Of a DNA stretch of 64,000 nt, positions 8,230 through 16,419 are shown one piece after another. How positions within the stretch are numbered: position 1 is the stretch's first letter; each line of letters opens with the position of its first letter. Below the pieces are notes generated by a model, which was not told where the DNA came from, ran no database searches, and saw only the letters and a program-made list of their open reading frames with translations. Origin of the DNA: Curtobacterium pusillum (GTDB lineage Bacteria; Actinomycetota; Actinomycetes; Actinomycetales; Microbacteriaceae); NCBI RefSeq assembly GCF_007680845.1, contig NZ_VEIY01000001.1:318227-382226 (forward strand), given 5' to 3'. The translations under genes and the position numbers were made by a program.

Positions 8230-9272
8230 TCCGCTGGCCTTCGGGCACACTCCTCGGACTCGGAGCGATGGTCGTCGCGGCGGGGACGGCTGTAGTGCTG
8301 GTCGTGACGCTGCCCGTCGATGCACCGGCTGCGCTGCAGACCGCCACGCCGGCGACGACGGTGCGCGTGACGGAACGCACGGACGCGGACGAACGGCAGG
8401 TCCAGCTCACGCTCGACACCGGTGCGCCGCGGGCCGTCGTGACCACTCGAACGGGCACCGTGACCTCGTCCGCGTGCTCGACCGGCGCACCGCTCCGGAA
8501 CGGCGACGTCATCGCCCGGATCGACGGTGCGCCGGTGATCGCGCTCGCGACGGACGTCCCGCTCTGGCGTGACCTCACGCTGGACGACCGCGGCGACGAC
8601 GTCCGCGGCCTGCAGAGCGCCCTCGCCGCCTCGGGCATCGAGATCGGCGTCGACGGCGTGCTCGGCAAGCACACCATCCGCGCTGCCCAGCAGTTCCTCG
8701 TCGACCGGGGCGTGCTGCGCACGGACCTCCCGGACGGCGTCGTCCCGCGGGCAGCGGTCAGCTGGGTCCCTGCAGCCGAGAACACGGTCCGATCCTGCAC
8801 CGCGGTCGTCGGCGCTCCCGTGGGAGCCGACGGTGTGCTCGCCGAACTCCCCGCCGAGCTCCGCGGAGCGCGCATCGAGTCCGTGCCGCTCGACCCGGTA
8901 CCCGGCGATCGGGTGCTGCAGGTCGGGGGCTCGGCGGCGGCGATCGGTGCCGACAGCGTGGTCTCGTCGCCTGAAGCGCTCGCGAAGCTCGCCGCGCTCC
9001 CCGAGTACGCGGCAGCGGTGGCGTCGGCCGATGGTGTGCCGACCCTGCCGGCGACGTGGTCGCTCGCGCGGCCCCGCACGGTGCAAGTCCTGCCCCCGAC
9101 GGCGCTCTTCGCCATCGAGGGGGAGCGAGCCTGCGTGCAGCCGTGGAAAGGCAAGGCAGTCGCTGTCGAGGTCCTGGGGTCGGAGCTGGGCCAGGCCTTC
9201 GTGCGTGCGCTCGACGGCCGCCCCCTCGATCGCGTCCGAGCTGTTCCCGAGCGGAGACGCTCGTGCCGGTGA
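8226..9272 (+). CDS. Membrane-anchored peptidoglycan-binding adaptor (HlyD/MFP-like)
   Basis: 348 residues. One N-terminal TM (about 7-29) is followed by an extracytoplasmic region. Residues about 85-115 (GAPLRNGDVIARIDGAPVIAL) resemble the lipoyl/HlyD hairpin of efflux adaptors. A peptidoglycan-binding-1 domain follows at about 117-160 (RGDDVRGLQSALAASGIEI, VLGKHTIRAAQQF), and a late beta-barrel-like part ends with ALFAIEGERACVQPW. In actinobacteria such proteins sit between an ABC exporter and the cell wall. GTG 8226 overlaps the preceding stop (GTGA); GTG 8190 is an in-frame alternative. The next gene begins before its stop, so the cluster is translationally coupled. Confidence 0.82.
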   Translation: MIRWPSGTLLGLGAMVVAAGTAVVLVVTLPVDAPAALQTATPATTVRVTERTDADERQVQLTLDTGAPRAVVTTRTGTVTSSACSTGAPLRNGDVIARIDGAPVIALATDVPLWRDLTLDDRGDDVRGLQSALAASGIEIGVDGVLGKHTIRAAQQFLVDRGVLRTDLPDGVVPRAAVSWVPAAENTVRSCTAVVGAPVGADGVLAELPAELRGARIESVPLDPVPGDRVLQVGGSAAAIGADSVVSSPEALAKLAALPEYAAAVASADGVPTLPATWSLARPRTVQVLPPTALFAIEGERACVQPWKGKAVAVEVLGSELGQAFVRALDGRPLDRVRAVPERRRSCR

Positions 9273-9865
9273 CCCTCGACGGTGTCGGGCACGGCTGGAC
9301 GGTCGGGACGCACTTGTTCCGTGGCGTTGACCGGACCTTCGAGGAGGGCACGGTCACGGCTCTCGTCGGACCGAGCGGATCCGGAAAGTCGACGTTGCTG
9401 GCGATCTTGGCGGGCATGGTCCGACCGACCCACGGCACTGTGCACCGCCCGGATCGCTGTCGTCCGCTGTGGGTGTTCCAGAACCCGCACGGAGTGGCTC
9501 GACGTCGGGTGCTCGACCACGTCGCCACGCCGTTCGTCGCCCGGGGGGACGACCGTCGGAGCGCCGACGTCCGGTCCCTCGCGGTGCTCGAACGGTTCGG
9601 CCTCGGGCACCGCGCTCATGCTCGGTTCGCCGAGCTCTCCGGCGGTGAGGCGCAACGGCTGATGCTCGCGCGCGGGATCGCGAGCGCTCCCGGCCTCATG
9701 CTCGTCGACGAACCGACCGCTCAGCTCGACCGCGCGACTGCCGACGACGTGAACCGGGCGATCGGGGCGCTCGCCGATTCGGGTACCGTGGTCGTCGTCG
9801 CCACGCACGACGACGACACCCGTGCTGCGTGCGACGCGGTGCTGGATCTCGGTCAGTACCGGTGA
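9263..9865 (+). CDS. ABC transporter ATP-binding protein (LolD/MacB-like)
   Basis: A 200-residue single nucleotide-binding domain. Walker A is GPSGSGKS at 36-43, the Q-loop Gln is at 73, the signature is LSGGEAQR at 125-132, Walker B is LMLVDEP at 145-151 and the switch His is in ATHDDD (H182). The short length and high similarity to LolD/MacB-type ATPases fit a partner for the FtsX-like permease downstream. The start could be GTG 9263 or GTG 9269 (GTGA overlap with the adaptor stop); GCGGAGA upstream favours 9263. It drives either export of the small peptide or removal of a toxic peptide from the membrane, which is inferred from context. Confidence 0.93.
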   Translation: MPVTLDGVGHGWTVGTHLFRGVDRTFEEGTVTALVGPSGSGKSTLLAILAGMVRPTHGTVHRPDRCRPLWVFQNPHGVARRRVLDHVATPFVARGDDRRSADVRSLAVLERFGLGHRAHARFAELSGGEAQRLMLARGIASAPGLMLVDEPTAQLDRATADDVNRAIGALADSGTVVVVATHDDDTRAACDAVLDLGQYR

Positions 9866-10953
9866 CCGGGGGACCGATGCGACCGCGCGAGGTCGTCCGT
9901 GAGGCCTGGCGTGACCTCACCTCGGGCGCGGCGTGGGCGTTGACCTCGGCAGTCGTCCTGGCCGTGCTCCTCGCCGCGGTCGTGGGGCTCCGCGCCGCGG
10001 CGTCGGCGGCCGACGTGCGGTCGGCTGCCGCGTACGTCACGAGTGGGGCCGCCACGATGGTGCAGCGCGCCGAGGGCCGGGTCGACGGGCGGGTCTGCGA
10101 CGGGTTCGCCGACTCCGAGGGTGTCCTGGCGTCCGGCGCACTCCGACGGGTCGATCAGGGTGCCATCCCGGCGGTACAGCCCGGGTCCACTGTCCCGACC
10201 TACGAAGTGACCCGGGGAGTGGCTCGCGTGCTCGGCGCGACGGGCTCGGCGGGGACGGCCGGGGTCGTCATCTCGCCGGGCGTGCGCGACGCGCTGGGGC
10301 TGGTGGCTGGCGATCACATCGTGATGGCCGACCGGACGTCCGTACCGGTCACGGGCGTCTACGCGTACCCGGACGACGGGCGCGACCCGGACCTCGAGTA
10401 CGCACTCCTCGCACCGACCCTCGACGATGGGCACCCCTTCGACGCCTGCTGGGTGACGGTCTGGCCGCAGCGGGACGACACGGTGACGATGCTCCGTCGG
10501 ACCGTGCTGCCGACCACCGGTGCGGAGGGCGAAGCCCGTCCGACCATCGGGCAGCTGAACCCGCGGCTCGGTGCGTCGTTCGTCCCGAGGGCGGACGTCC
10601 CGGACTCCGTGCCACTCGGGGCGGCGGGTGCAGCGGGTGTCGTCGTGGGGGCGGCGGCGGTCCTGCGTCGCCGGCTGGCGCTCGCGTCGGACCTGCACGT
10701 CGGGGTGCCCAGGAGCGCCCAGGTGCTCGGCGTCGCGCTGCAGCACGTGGTCTGGGCGGCTGCGGCGTCGGTCGTGGCCGTCGGCGTCGCGGTCGTGGTG
10801 GTGCGGGGGCTCCCGGCGGAGGACGCGGTACCGATCGTCCGTTCGGCCGCCGGGGTGGCTGTCGTCGGTCTCGTCGGGGCGCTGGCGGGCGGGGTGCTCG
10901 CGGCGTCGAGCATCCGAGAGCGTGCGCTCCACCGGTACTTCCGCGCGCGCTGA
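9862..10953 (+). CDS. FtsX/MacB-like ABC permease
   Basis: 363 residues. One TM near the N-terminus (about 24-42), a large extracytoplasmic domain (about 45-250) and three C-terminal TMs (the segments around AGVVVGAAAVL, VVWAAAASVVAVGVAVVVV and GVAVVGLVGALAGGVLAA) reproduce FtsX/MacB topology. GTG 9862 overlaps the ATPase stop (GTGA); ATG 9877, preceded by GGGGGA, is the alternative. With the ATPase and the adaptor it would make a tripartite-like Gram-positive exporter. It is the last gene of the module; a GC-rich 71-base convergent gap separates it from the VOC gene. Confidence 0.85.
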   Translation: MTGGPMRPREVVREAWRDLTSGAAWALTSAVVLAVLLAAVVGLRAAASAADVRSAAAYVTSGAATMVQRAEGRVDGRVCDGFADSEGVLASGALRRVDQGAIPAVQPGSTVPTYEVTRGVARVLGATGSAGTAGVVISPGVRDALGLVAGDHIVMADRTSVPVTGVYAYPDDGRDPDLEYALLAPTLDDGHPFDACWVTVWPQRDDTVTMLRRTVLPTTGAEGEARPTIGQLNPRLGASFVPRADVPDSVPLGAAGAAGVVVGAAAVLRRRLALASDLHVGVPRSAQVLGVALQHVVWAAAASVVAVGVAVVVVRGLPAEDAVPIVRSAAGVAVVGLVGALAGGVLAASSIRERALHRYFRAR

Positions 10954-11024
10954 GCGCCCGCCGCCCCGCGCTGACGCCCCGCCGCCCCGGCCCGTCCCGC
11001 CAACCGCGGCGGGGCTGCCCCACG

Positions 11025-11912
11025 TCAGCCCCGCGCGGGCGCCGTCACCTCGATCCGGTTCGCCCACGGGTCCTCGAACGCGACGGTCCGGCCGTCGTCG
11101 GCGGTCTGCACCCCGGTGTCCCGCATCCGCGACACCAGCGCCCCGAGGTCGTCCTCGCCGGGGACCTCGATCCGCACGAGCCCGAGCCCGAGCGCCTGCT
11201 GCCGGCGTCCGGCCCCGCGCGAGTTCCACGTGTTCATCGCCATGTGGTGGTGGTACCCGCCGGCGCTGACGAACAGCGCCTGGTCGCCCATCGCCGCGGT
11301 GGTGCTGAAGCCGAGCTGGTCGACGTAGAACGAGCGAGCCGAGGCCACGTCGCCGACGGACAGGTGCACGTGCCCGACCCGACCAGGGCGCCCGGACGCA
11401 GCGGTCAGTGCGGACTCGGTCAGGTGTGCGCGGAGGAACTCGTTCGGGTCGATGAAGATCGTCGCCATGTCGACCTGGCCGTGCGTCCACGACCACTCGG
11501 TGCGGTCCCGGTCCCAGTACAGCTCGACGCCGTTGCCCTCGGGGTCGGTGCAGTAGAAGGCGTTGCTGACGAGGTGGTCGGCGCTGCCGGTGAAGGTGTT
11601 CGGGTACTTCGTCGCGACCGAGTAGAGGGCCGCGGCGAGGTCGGCCTGCGTGTCGAACAGGATCGCGGTGTGGAAGAGCCCGGCTTCGTGCGGGCCGGCG
11701 TGCCGCATCGCCGGGGCGTGCTCCAGGATCACGATCGGGACGGCGCCCCCGGACGGAGCGGGCCGGCCGAGCACGGCGACGCCGCCCTCGTTGGAGAACA
11801 CCGCCAGACCGACGCCGTCGCGGTAGTAGCCGATCATCCGGTCGAGGTCGGCGACGCGGAGGGTGACGGCACCCATCCCGGTGTCCGCGGCGAGGAGGTC
11901 CTGCGTGTGCAT
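11025..11912 (-). CDS. VOC-family dioxygenase (catechol-2,3-dioxygenase-like)
   Basis: 295 residues with two vicinal-oxygen-chelate repeats: the first starts at MGAVTLRVADLDRMIGYYRD, the second at RVGHVHLSVGDVASARSFYV. Candidate metal ligands include the His of GHVHLSV and YHHHMAMNTW, with the acidic ligand near the end (NRIEV). Similar proteins are annotated CatE/YfiE-like ring-cleaving dioxygenases, often involved in quinone or catechol detoxification; the substrate here is unknown. ATG 11912 is preceded by GGAGA, and the longer frame to 11951 runs into the operator. It lies 54 bases after an SDR gene on the same strand. Confidence 0.87.
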   Translation of the reverse strand: MHTQDLLAADTGMGAVTLRVADLDRMIGYYRDGVGLAVFSNEGGVAVLGRPAPSGGAVPIVILEHAPAMRHAGPHEAGLFHTAILFDTQADLAAALYSVATKYPNTFTGSADHLVSNAFYCTDPEGNGVELYWDRDRTEWSWTHGQVDMATIFIDPNEFLRAHLTESALTAASGRPGRVGHVHLSVGDVASARSFYVDQLGFSTTAAMGDQALFVSAGGYHHHMAMNTWNSRGAGRRQQALGLGLVRIEVPGEDDLGALVSRMRDTGVQTADDGRTVAFEDPWANRIEVTAPARG

Positions 11913-11929
11913 GGAACCAGTCTCCGCCC

Positions 11930-11953
11930 ATTTGGTTGACGCGTCAACCAAAT
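11930..11953. promoter_or_regulatory. 24-bp perfect palindrome upstream of the VOC gene (operator)
   Basis: ATTTGGTTGAC, then GC, then the exact complement, 18 bases before the VOC start. It contains a -35-like TTGACG. The inner half-site GGTTGACGC is shared with the operator of the TipA-like gene at 40607-40625. Confidence 0.75.
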
Positions 11954-11966
11954 CCGGGTGACGGCC

Positions 11967-12746
11967 TCAGCGCGCGCTGAACCCGCCGTCCGACTTCAGC
12001 AGCTGCCCGTTCACCCACCCGCCGTCCGGCCCGCAGAGGAACCCGACGAGCGCCGCGGTGTCGCTCGGCATCGACGGTCGGCCCCCGGGGGTCTGGTCGA
12101 CGGCGGCCTGCCGGATCTCCTCGGTCATCCACCCGGTGTCGTTCGGCCCCGGGTTGACGAGGTTCGCGCTGACGCGCACGTCCGCGAGCTCCCGCGCGGC
12201 CCCGATGACCAGCCGGTCGAGCGCACCCTTGCTCGTGCCGTAGGGAAGGTTGAACGCGACGTGGTCGCTGGTCAGCGCGATCACCCGTCGTCGGTCGAGC
12301 GGGGCCCGCGCACCGGCACGCAACCGGGCCGCGTACGCCTGCACGAGCAAGAACGGTGCCCGGACGTTCACGGCCATGTGCCGGTCGAACGACTCGAGGG
12401 TGGTCGTCGCGAAGTCCGAGTCCACCGACTCGCAGTGCGACATCACGATCGCCGTGACCGGCGCGCCCGCCTCGGTCTCGGCGCGGCCGACGAGTGCGGC
12501 CGCCTGCTCCGGGTCCGCCAGGTCTGCCTGGAGGCGCGACACGCGTGCACCCGCCCGCTCGCACTCGGCGACGACGGAGTCGATCCCGTCCGCATCGGCG
12601 GCTCCGTGCACGCGGGCGTCGTACGGGCTCCACCACGAGATGGCGAGGTCCCAGCCGTCGGTCGCCAGACGCGCCGCGATGGCGGCGCCGATCCCGGCGC
12701 GTCGACCGACACCGGTCACCAGGGCGAGGGGTCGTGCGGACGTCAT
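11967..12746 (-). CDS. Short-chain dehydrogenase/reductase
   Basis: A 259-residue classical SDR oxidoreductase. The cofactor motif TGVGRRAGIG is at 11-20, and the catalytic Ser160 (ALTSDH), Tyr169 and Lys173 (YGTSK) are in place. NPGPNDTGWM and LLKSDGGFS near the C-terminus match 3-oxoacyl-ACP reductase-like members. The central MSHCESVD replaces the usual NNAG motif, which may alter cofactor or substrate handling. The substrate is unknown. The ATG at 12746 is divergent from a membrane-protein gene; their shared 108-base gap holds a half-copy of the dispersed repeat (GTGCCTCCAGTCCGTC). It is upstream of, and possibly co-transcribed with, the VOC gene. Confidence 0.87.
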   Translation of the reverse strand: MTSARPLALVTGVGRRAGIGAAIAARLATDGWDLAISWWSPYDARVHGAADADGIDSVVAECERAGARVSRLQADLADPEQAAALVGRAETEAGAPVTAIVMSHCESVDSDFATTTLESFDRHMAVNVRAPFLLVQAYAARLRAGARAPLDRRRVIALTSDHVAFNLPYGTSKGALDRLVIGAARELADVRVSANLVNPGPNDTGWMTEEIRQAAVDQTPGGRPSMPSDTAALVGFLCGPDGGWVNGQLLKSDGGFSAR

Positions 12747-12842
12747 CCGTGCCTCCAGTCCGTCCCGTCGCGTCGGTGCGGCGGTGCACCCAGGATGGCA
12801 TCGCACTCGGTGTCCTGTCGGCGGAGCCGCGCCGCCGGGGGC

Positions 12843-12848
12843 CAAGAT
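12843..12848 (+). promoter_or_regulatory. -10-like hexamer giving a leaderless start
   Basis: CAAGAT ends six bases before ATG 12855, the spacing expected if transcription begins at or next to the start codon. Confidence 0.4.
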
Positions 12849-12854
12849 GGGGGG

Positions 12855-13379
12855 ATGCCACGCACGCGACGCCCGCGCGACCTGCCGATCGAGCAGATGC
12901 GCGACCGGATGTCGTCGTACATCTACGGGAACATCACGGTCCTCGCGGCTGCGATCGCGGTCGACCCCGAGTCGATCCACCACGGGGCGGCGGTCTGGGC
13001 CGTGCTCGGTACGGCAGTGCTGACGTACCTGGCGCACGTCCTCGCGCACCTGGTCGCGCACGGGTTGGGTGACGACGACTCCGAGTCGGACGCCGTCCGC
13101 CGCGAGTCGATCGTGACCATCGTGCGGAACGCGAACCCGATCGCGACGTCGGGGCTCATCCCCGCGGTGCTGTACGCGGCGGCGTGGATCGGCTGGCTCC
13201 CGGCGCAGTGGGCGCAGACGGCCGCGCTCGTGATCCTCGTGGTGCGCATCGGCATGGTCGGCGTGTTCATGCAGCGGTTCAGCGGGAAGCGTCCGACGTT
13301 CCTCGGGCTGTGGGGCGGCGTCGTGCTCGCCGTGGTCGCCCTCGTGATCGGATCCGTGAAGGTGGTGCTGACGCATTGA
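12855..13379 (+). CDS. Hypothetical four-TM membrane protein
   Basis: 174 residues. A basic N-terminus (MPRTRRPRDLPIEQMRDRM) is followed by about four hydrophobic segments: ITVLAAAIAV, AAVWAVLGTAVLTYLAHVLA, SGLIPAVLYAAAWIGWL and a C-terminal VVLAVVALVIGSVKVV. No family recognised. The stop TGA overlaps the TTG of the signal peptidase gene, so the two are translationally coupled and may be functionally linked. No Shine-Dalgarno is visible; the hexamer CAAGAT six bases upstream suggests a leaderless message. Confidence 0.75.
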   Translation: MPRTRRPRDLPIEQMRDRMSSYIYGNITVLAAAIAVDPESIHHGAAVWAVLGTAVLTYLAHVLAHLVAHGLGDDDSESDAVRRESIVTIVRNANPIATSGLIPAVLYAAAWIGWLPAQWAQTAALVILVVRIGMVGVFMQRFSGKRPTFLGLWGGVVLAVVALVIGSVKVVLTH

Positions 13380-14002
13380 GCGTGGAGAACGGGGCGGTCG
13401 AGCCGTCCGAGAGCCGGCCCAGGTGGCGGTTCCTCCGCGACCTCGTCATCATCGTCGTCGCGGCGCTGCTGGCGTCCTTCCTGGTGAAGGCGTACCTCGT
13501 CCGCTCCTTCTACATCCCCTCCGCGTCGATGGAGAACACGCTGCTCATCGGCGACCGGGTGCTCGTCAACGAGCTGGTGCCCGGCGTCGTCCCGCTGCAG
13601 CGCGGGGACGTGATCGTCTTCCAGGACCCGGGCGGCTGGCTCGGTGCCGGGCAGGGCGACGACCTCATCAAGCGGGTGATCGGGCTCCCCGGCGACACCG
13701 TGTCGTGCTGCGACGCCGAGGGGCGGCTCTCGGTGAACGGGCACGCGGTCGACGAGCCGTACGTCGTGCTCCAGCCGGGGTCCGACCGGGTCGCACAGAC
13801 GGACTTCTCGGTCGCGGTGCCGAAGGGGCACCTCTGGGTGATGGGCGACAACCGCTACGACTCCGCCGACTCGCGCCTGCACGGGTCGGTGCCGGTGTCC
13901 GACGTCGTCGGTCGGGCGTTCGTCACCACGTGGCCGGTGTCGCGGTGGTCGGTGTTGTCCCGGGACGCCGATGACTGGGACCGGGTGCCCGACCCGTCCT
14001 GA
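13376..14002 (+). CDS. lepB: Signal peptidase I
   Basis: A 208-residue type I signal peptidase that removes Sec and Tat signal peptides at the outer face of the membrane. One N-terminal TM (about 21-40) is followed by box B SFYIPSASMENT with catalytic Ser51, the box D region DLIKRVIGLPGD with catalytic Lys99 and box E GDNRYDSADSR. This is the standard Ser/Lys enzyme, in contrast to the SipW-type Ser/His enzyme at 56495. TTG 13376 overlaps the previous stop and has GAAGGTGG upstream; GTG 13382 is the alternative start. Confidence 0.93.
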   Translation: MSVENGAVEPSESRPRWRFLRDLVIIVVAALLASFLVKAYLVRSFYIPSASMENTLLIGDRVLVNELVPGVVPLQRGDVIVFQDPGGWLGAGQGDDLIKRVIGLPGDTVSCCDAEGRLSVNGHAVDEPYVVLQPGSDRVAQTDFSVAVPKGHLWVMGDNRYDSADSRLHGSVPVSDVVGRAFVTTWPVSRWSVLSRDADDWDRVPDPS

Positions 14003-14110
14003 CACCGGACGTTCGTCGCAGGGCCGCGCTTCCGTGGTTCCGCATCTGCGGGCCTCGCGCGGGCGGGCCAGCCGCGGTAGCGTTCGGTCGACCGTCGACG
14101 GAAGGAACCC

Positions 14111-14935
14111 ATGACGTCGTCCGACGAGCCGTTCGAGTACCGCACCGGCGGGGACGACGACGTCACCCTGCGCCGGATCCGCGTCGGGGGCCGTCAGTCG
14201 GGCACGATCGGCCCGCGCCCGGACCACGTCGTCTTCGTGCTCGACGACGGCTGGGCGACGCTCACCGCGGACGACGGCAGCGCGTGGGAGGTCGGACCCG
14301 GGCGGCCGATGATGCTCTCCGCACCGGTCGCGTACTCGTTCGACACGGCGGCCACGGCGATGACGCTCCTGCACGTCGCGCCGGCGATGCTCGGGGACGT
14401 CGACGAACCGTCCGAGTTCGTCCAGCCCGAGCCGTCCGATCCCGGCGTCGAACCGCTCCTGGCACTGCTGCGCGAGGTCACCGACCGCCTGCTCGACCCG
14501 CAGCTCGACGCGTCCGAGCGTGCGGCGCTGGACCGGCGCGTGGCGACGGTCGTCCTGTCGACGTTCACCCGGTCCCGGTCGGACGTCGAGCACCGTCTCC
14601 GCCGGGCGATCCGCTTCGTGCACGACCATGCCGGCGACGACATCGAGGTCGCGGACATCGCCGCGGGGGCCGACCTCAGCGAGCGGGGACTGCAGGACCT
14701 CTTCCGTCGTCGGCTCGCGGTGACCCCGATGCGGTACCTCCGCGAGGTCCGGCTGGACCGCGTGCACCTCGAGCTCGGCGCCCGGCGGGGTGGCGTCGTG
14801 ACGGTGCGGGACGTCGCGCGTCGGTGGCGGTTCGCACACCTGGGCCGATTCGCTGCCGCGTACCGGGAGCGGTTCGGCGAGCACCCGCACGAGACGCTCG
14901 CCCGGTCGGGACGCCCCGGAGCCGGACCCGTCTGA
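14111..14935 (+). CDS. AraC-family transcriptional regulator
   Basis: 274 residues. The N-terminal cupin-like sensing region (about 1-110, including the GWATLTADDGSAWEVGPG beta segment) is followed by a linker and a C-terminal AraC double helix-turn-helix (about 165-265): IEVADIAAGADLSERGLQDL, then TPMRYLREVRLDRVHLEL and WRFAHLGRFAAAYRERFGEH. ATG 14111 has GGAAGGAACC upstream. The ligand and targets are unknown; neighbouring hydrolase and exporter genes are candidates only by proximity. The next regulator gene starts 46 bases downstream. Confidence 0.88.
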   Translation: MTSSDEPFEYRTGGDDDVTLRRIRVGGRQSGTIGPRPDHVVFVLDDGWATLTADDGSAWEVGPGRPMMLSAPVAYSFDTAATAMTLLHVAPAMLGDVDEPSEFVQPEPSDPGVEPLLALLREVTDRLLDPQLDASERAALDRRVATVVLSTFTRSRSDVEHRLRRAIRFVHDHAGDDIEVADIAAGADLSERGLQDLFRRRLAVTPMRYLREVRLDRVHLELGARRGGVVTVRDVARRWRFAHLGRFAAAYRERFGEHPHETLARSGRPGAGPV

Positions 14936-14973
14936 GAACGGTGGTTCTCGACGGTGCGGGAATCGGCTATCCT
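14934..14973 (+). promoter_or_regulatory. Promoter and operator of the MmyB-like regulator
   Basis: A perfect inverted repeat GAGAAC-GGTG-GTTCTC (14934-14949) lies 18 bases upstream of the -10-like TATCCT (14968-14973), which sits seven bases before GTG 14981. This fits an autoregulated, leaderless promoter. Confidence 0.5.
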
Positions 14974-14980
14974 CCATGTC

Positions 14981-15838
14981 GTGGACGCGCGACGATCCGA
15001 GCTGGGGCAGTACCTCCGCGCGCGCCGGGCACTCGTCCAGCCGGAGGACGTCGGTCTGCCGCGCGAGCCCGGTCGACGGGTCGACGGACTCCGCCGCGAA
15101 GAGGTCGCACGGCTCGCCGGCATCAGCCCCGAGTACTACCTGCGACTCGAACGCGGCCGTGACCACCAGCCGTCCGACCAGGTCCTCGCCGCCATCGCCC
15201 GGGCGCTCCTGCTCGACGACGAGGCCGCCGGGTACCTGCGCCGTCTCGCCCACGCGGACCGGACGCCTCCGCCGTCCTCGACCGCGCCGGGGGTCGACGA
15301 CTCCGTCCGAGCACTGTTGGCGCAGTGGTCGCACACGCCGGCGTTCGTGATGGACCGGAACCAGGACATCATCCTGTCGAACGCCCTCGCCAGCGCTCTG
15401 GGCCCCGGGTACATGGAGCCCGGCGCGAACCTGGTGCTGCAGATCTTCTCCGAGGCGTCCCGGCAGCACGCCGTCGACTGGCTGCCGACCGCGCACCGGG
15501 TGGTCGCCGCACTCCGCATGCACGCCGAACCGGAGGACGCCCGGCTGCAGGAGATCGTCGGGACCCTGACCCTGCAGGACCCCGACTTCGCGCGCATCTG
15601 GGCCCGGCACGACGTCGCGGTGCAGCGGACCGGCACCTCGCGGCACTGGATCGACCCGATCGGCTGGGTCGAGTTCCGGTGGCAGAACCTCGCGATCCCG
15701 GGCAGCTCGCACGTGCTCGTCACGTTCTGGGCCGACAAGGGGACGCCGGCGGCCGCGGCGGTGGCGTACCTGGCCATCCAGGTCCAGCAGGGAACGGCGG
15801 GACGGGCCCAGGTCGAGGGCGAGTCGGCCGCCGGCTGA
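14981..15838 (+). CDS. MmyB-like transcriptional regulator (HTH plus MLTR ligand-binding domain)
   Basis: 285 residues. The N-terminal HTH (about 1-75: RSELGQYLRARR, VDGLRREEVARLAGISPEYY, LRLERGRDHQPSDQVLAAIA) is typical of this very common actinobacterial group. The C-terminal PAS-like MLTR_LBD (about 100-275) begins TPAFVMDRNQDIILSNALAS. Members often regulate adjacent oxidoreductase, hydrolase or exporter genes. GTG 14981 is chosen because family members start one residue or so before RRSELG and a -10 hexamer lies seven bases upstream; no ribosome site is visible. It is convergent with a second MLTR_LBD protein that lacks the HTH. Confidence 0.9.
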   Translation: MDARRSELGQYLRARRALVQPEDVGLPREPGRRVDGLRREEVARLAGISPEYYLRLERGRDHQPSDQVLAAIARALLLDDEAAGYLRRLAHADRTPPPSSTAPGVDDSVRALLAQWSHTPAFVMDRNQDIILSNALASALGPGYMEPGANLVLQIFSEASRQHAVDWLPTAHRVVAALRMHAEPEDARLQEIVGTLTLQDPDFARIWARHDVAVQRTGTSRHWIDPIGWVEFRWQNLAIPGSSHVLVTFWADKGTPAAAAVAYLAIQVQQGTAGRAQVEGESAAG

Positions 15839-15894
15839 CGCGCCGACGGCTGTTGCGCTGACGGCAGACGCGGCGCCGGCCGCCGGAGCCCGCC

Positions 15895-16419
15895 TCAGTC
15901 GTCCAGCAGGCCGCGCAGCTCCTCGAGCCGTGCAGCCGAGCCGTCGTCCGCCGGTACCCACAGCACGAGCACGTGCTCCGGGTCCTCGTGGCGGTGGAGC
16001 TGCTCCCACCGCAGCACGATCCGCCCGACGAGCGGGTTGTCGAACGTGCTCACCCCGCGCTGCGCCGACCGGACCGCTCCGGCAGCCCACTCGGTGGCGA
16101 ACGCGGAGCTCCGGGCCATCAGCTCACCGACGAGCTCGCGGAACCGGGCGTCCTCCTCGTGCTGCTCCAAGGAGTCCCGGAGCATCGCGGCCGTGCGGTG
16201 CGCCTGGTCCTCCCATCCCTCGACCGACTCCTCGACGTACGGGTTGAGGAACGTGAACCGCGCGAGGTTGGTGCCCACGGTCAGCGACGCGGAGACGGCC
16301 CCGGCGATGCGGTTCGCGGCGACGACGTCGAGGTGCCGGTCGAAGACGACCACGGGTTCGACGAGCGCGTCCACGAACTCCTGCACCGACGCCGTCGTCG
16401 TGCCGTCCTCGTGGTCCAC
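15895..16419 (-). CDS. Standalone MLTR ligand-binding-domain protein (no HTH)
   Basis: 174 residues. The whole protein matches only the ligand-binding half of MmyB-like regulators: VEPVVVFDRHLDVVAANRIA, GTNLARFTFLNPYVEE, RELVGELMARSSAFATEW and PLVGRIVLRWEQLH. No HTH precedes it in any frame over the 256 upstream bases, so it is either a truncated regulator or a free ligand-binding module. GTG 16419 is the only good start near the domain boundary. It is convergent with a full-length paralogue (14981-15838) and divergent from the hydrolase at 16676. Confidence 0.75.
   Translation of the reverse strand: MDHEDGTTTASVQEFVDALVEPVVVFDRHLDVVAANRIAGAVSASLTVGTNLARFTFLNPYVEESVEGWEDQAHRTAAMLRDSLEQHEEDARFRELVGELMARSSAFATEWAAGAVRSAQRGVSTFDNPLVGRIVLRWEQLHRHEDPEHVLVLWVPADDGSAARLEELRGLLDD

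Noticed and set aside
12923..16090. Minus-strand ORF of over 1000 codons across signal peptidase, AraC and MmyB-like genes
   Set aside because: A high-GC shadow; all underlying regions have motif-supported genes on the plus strand.
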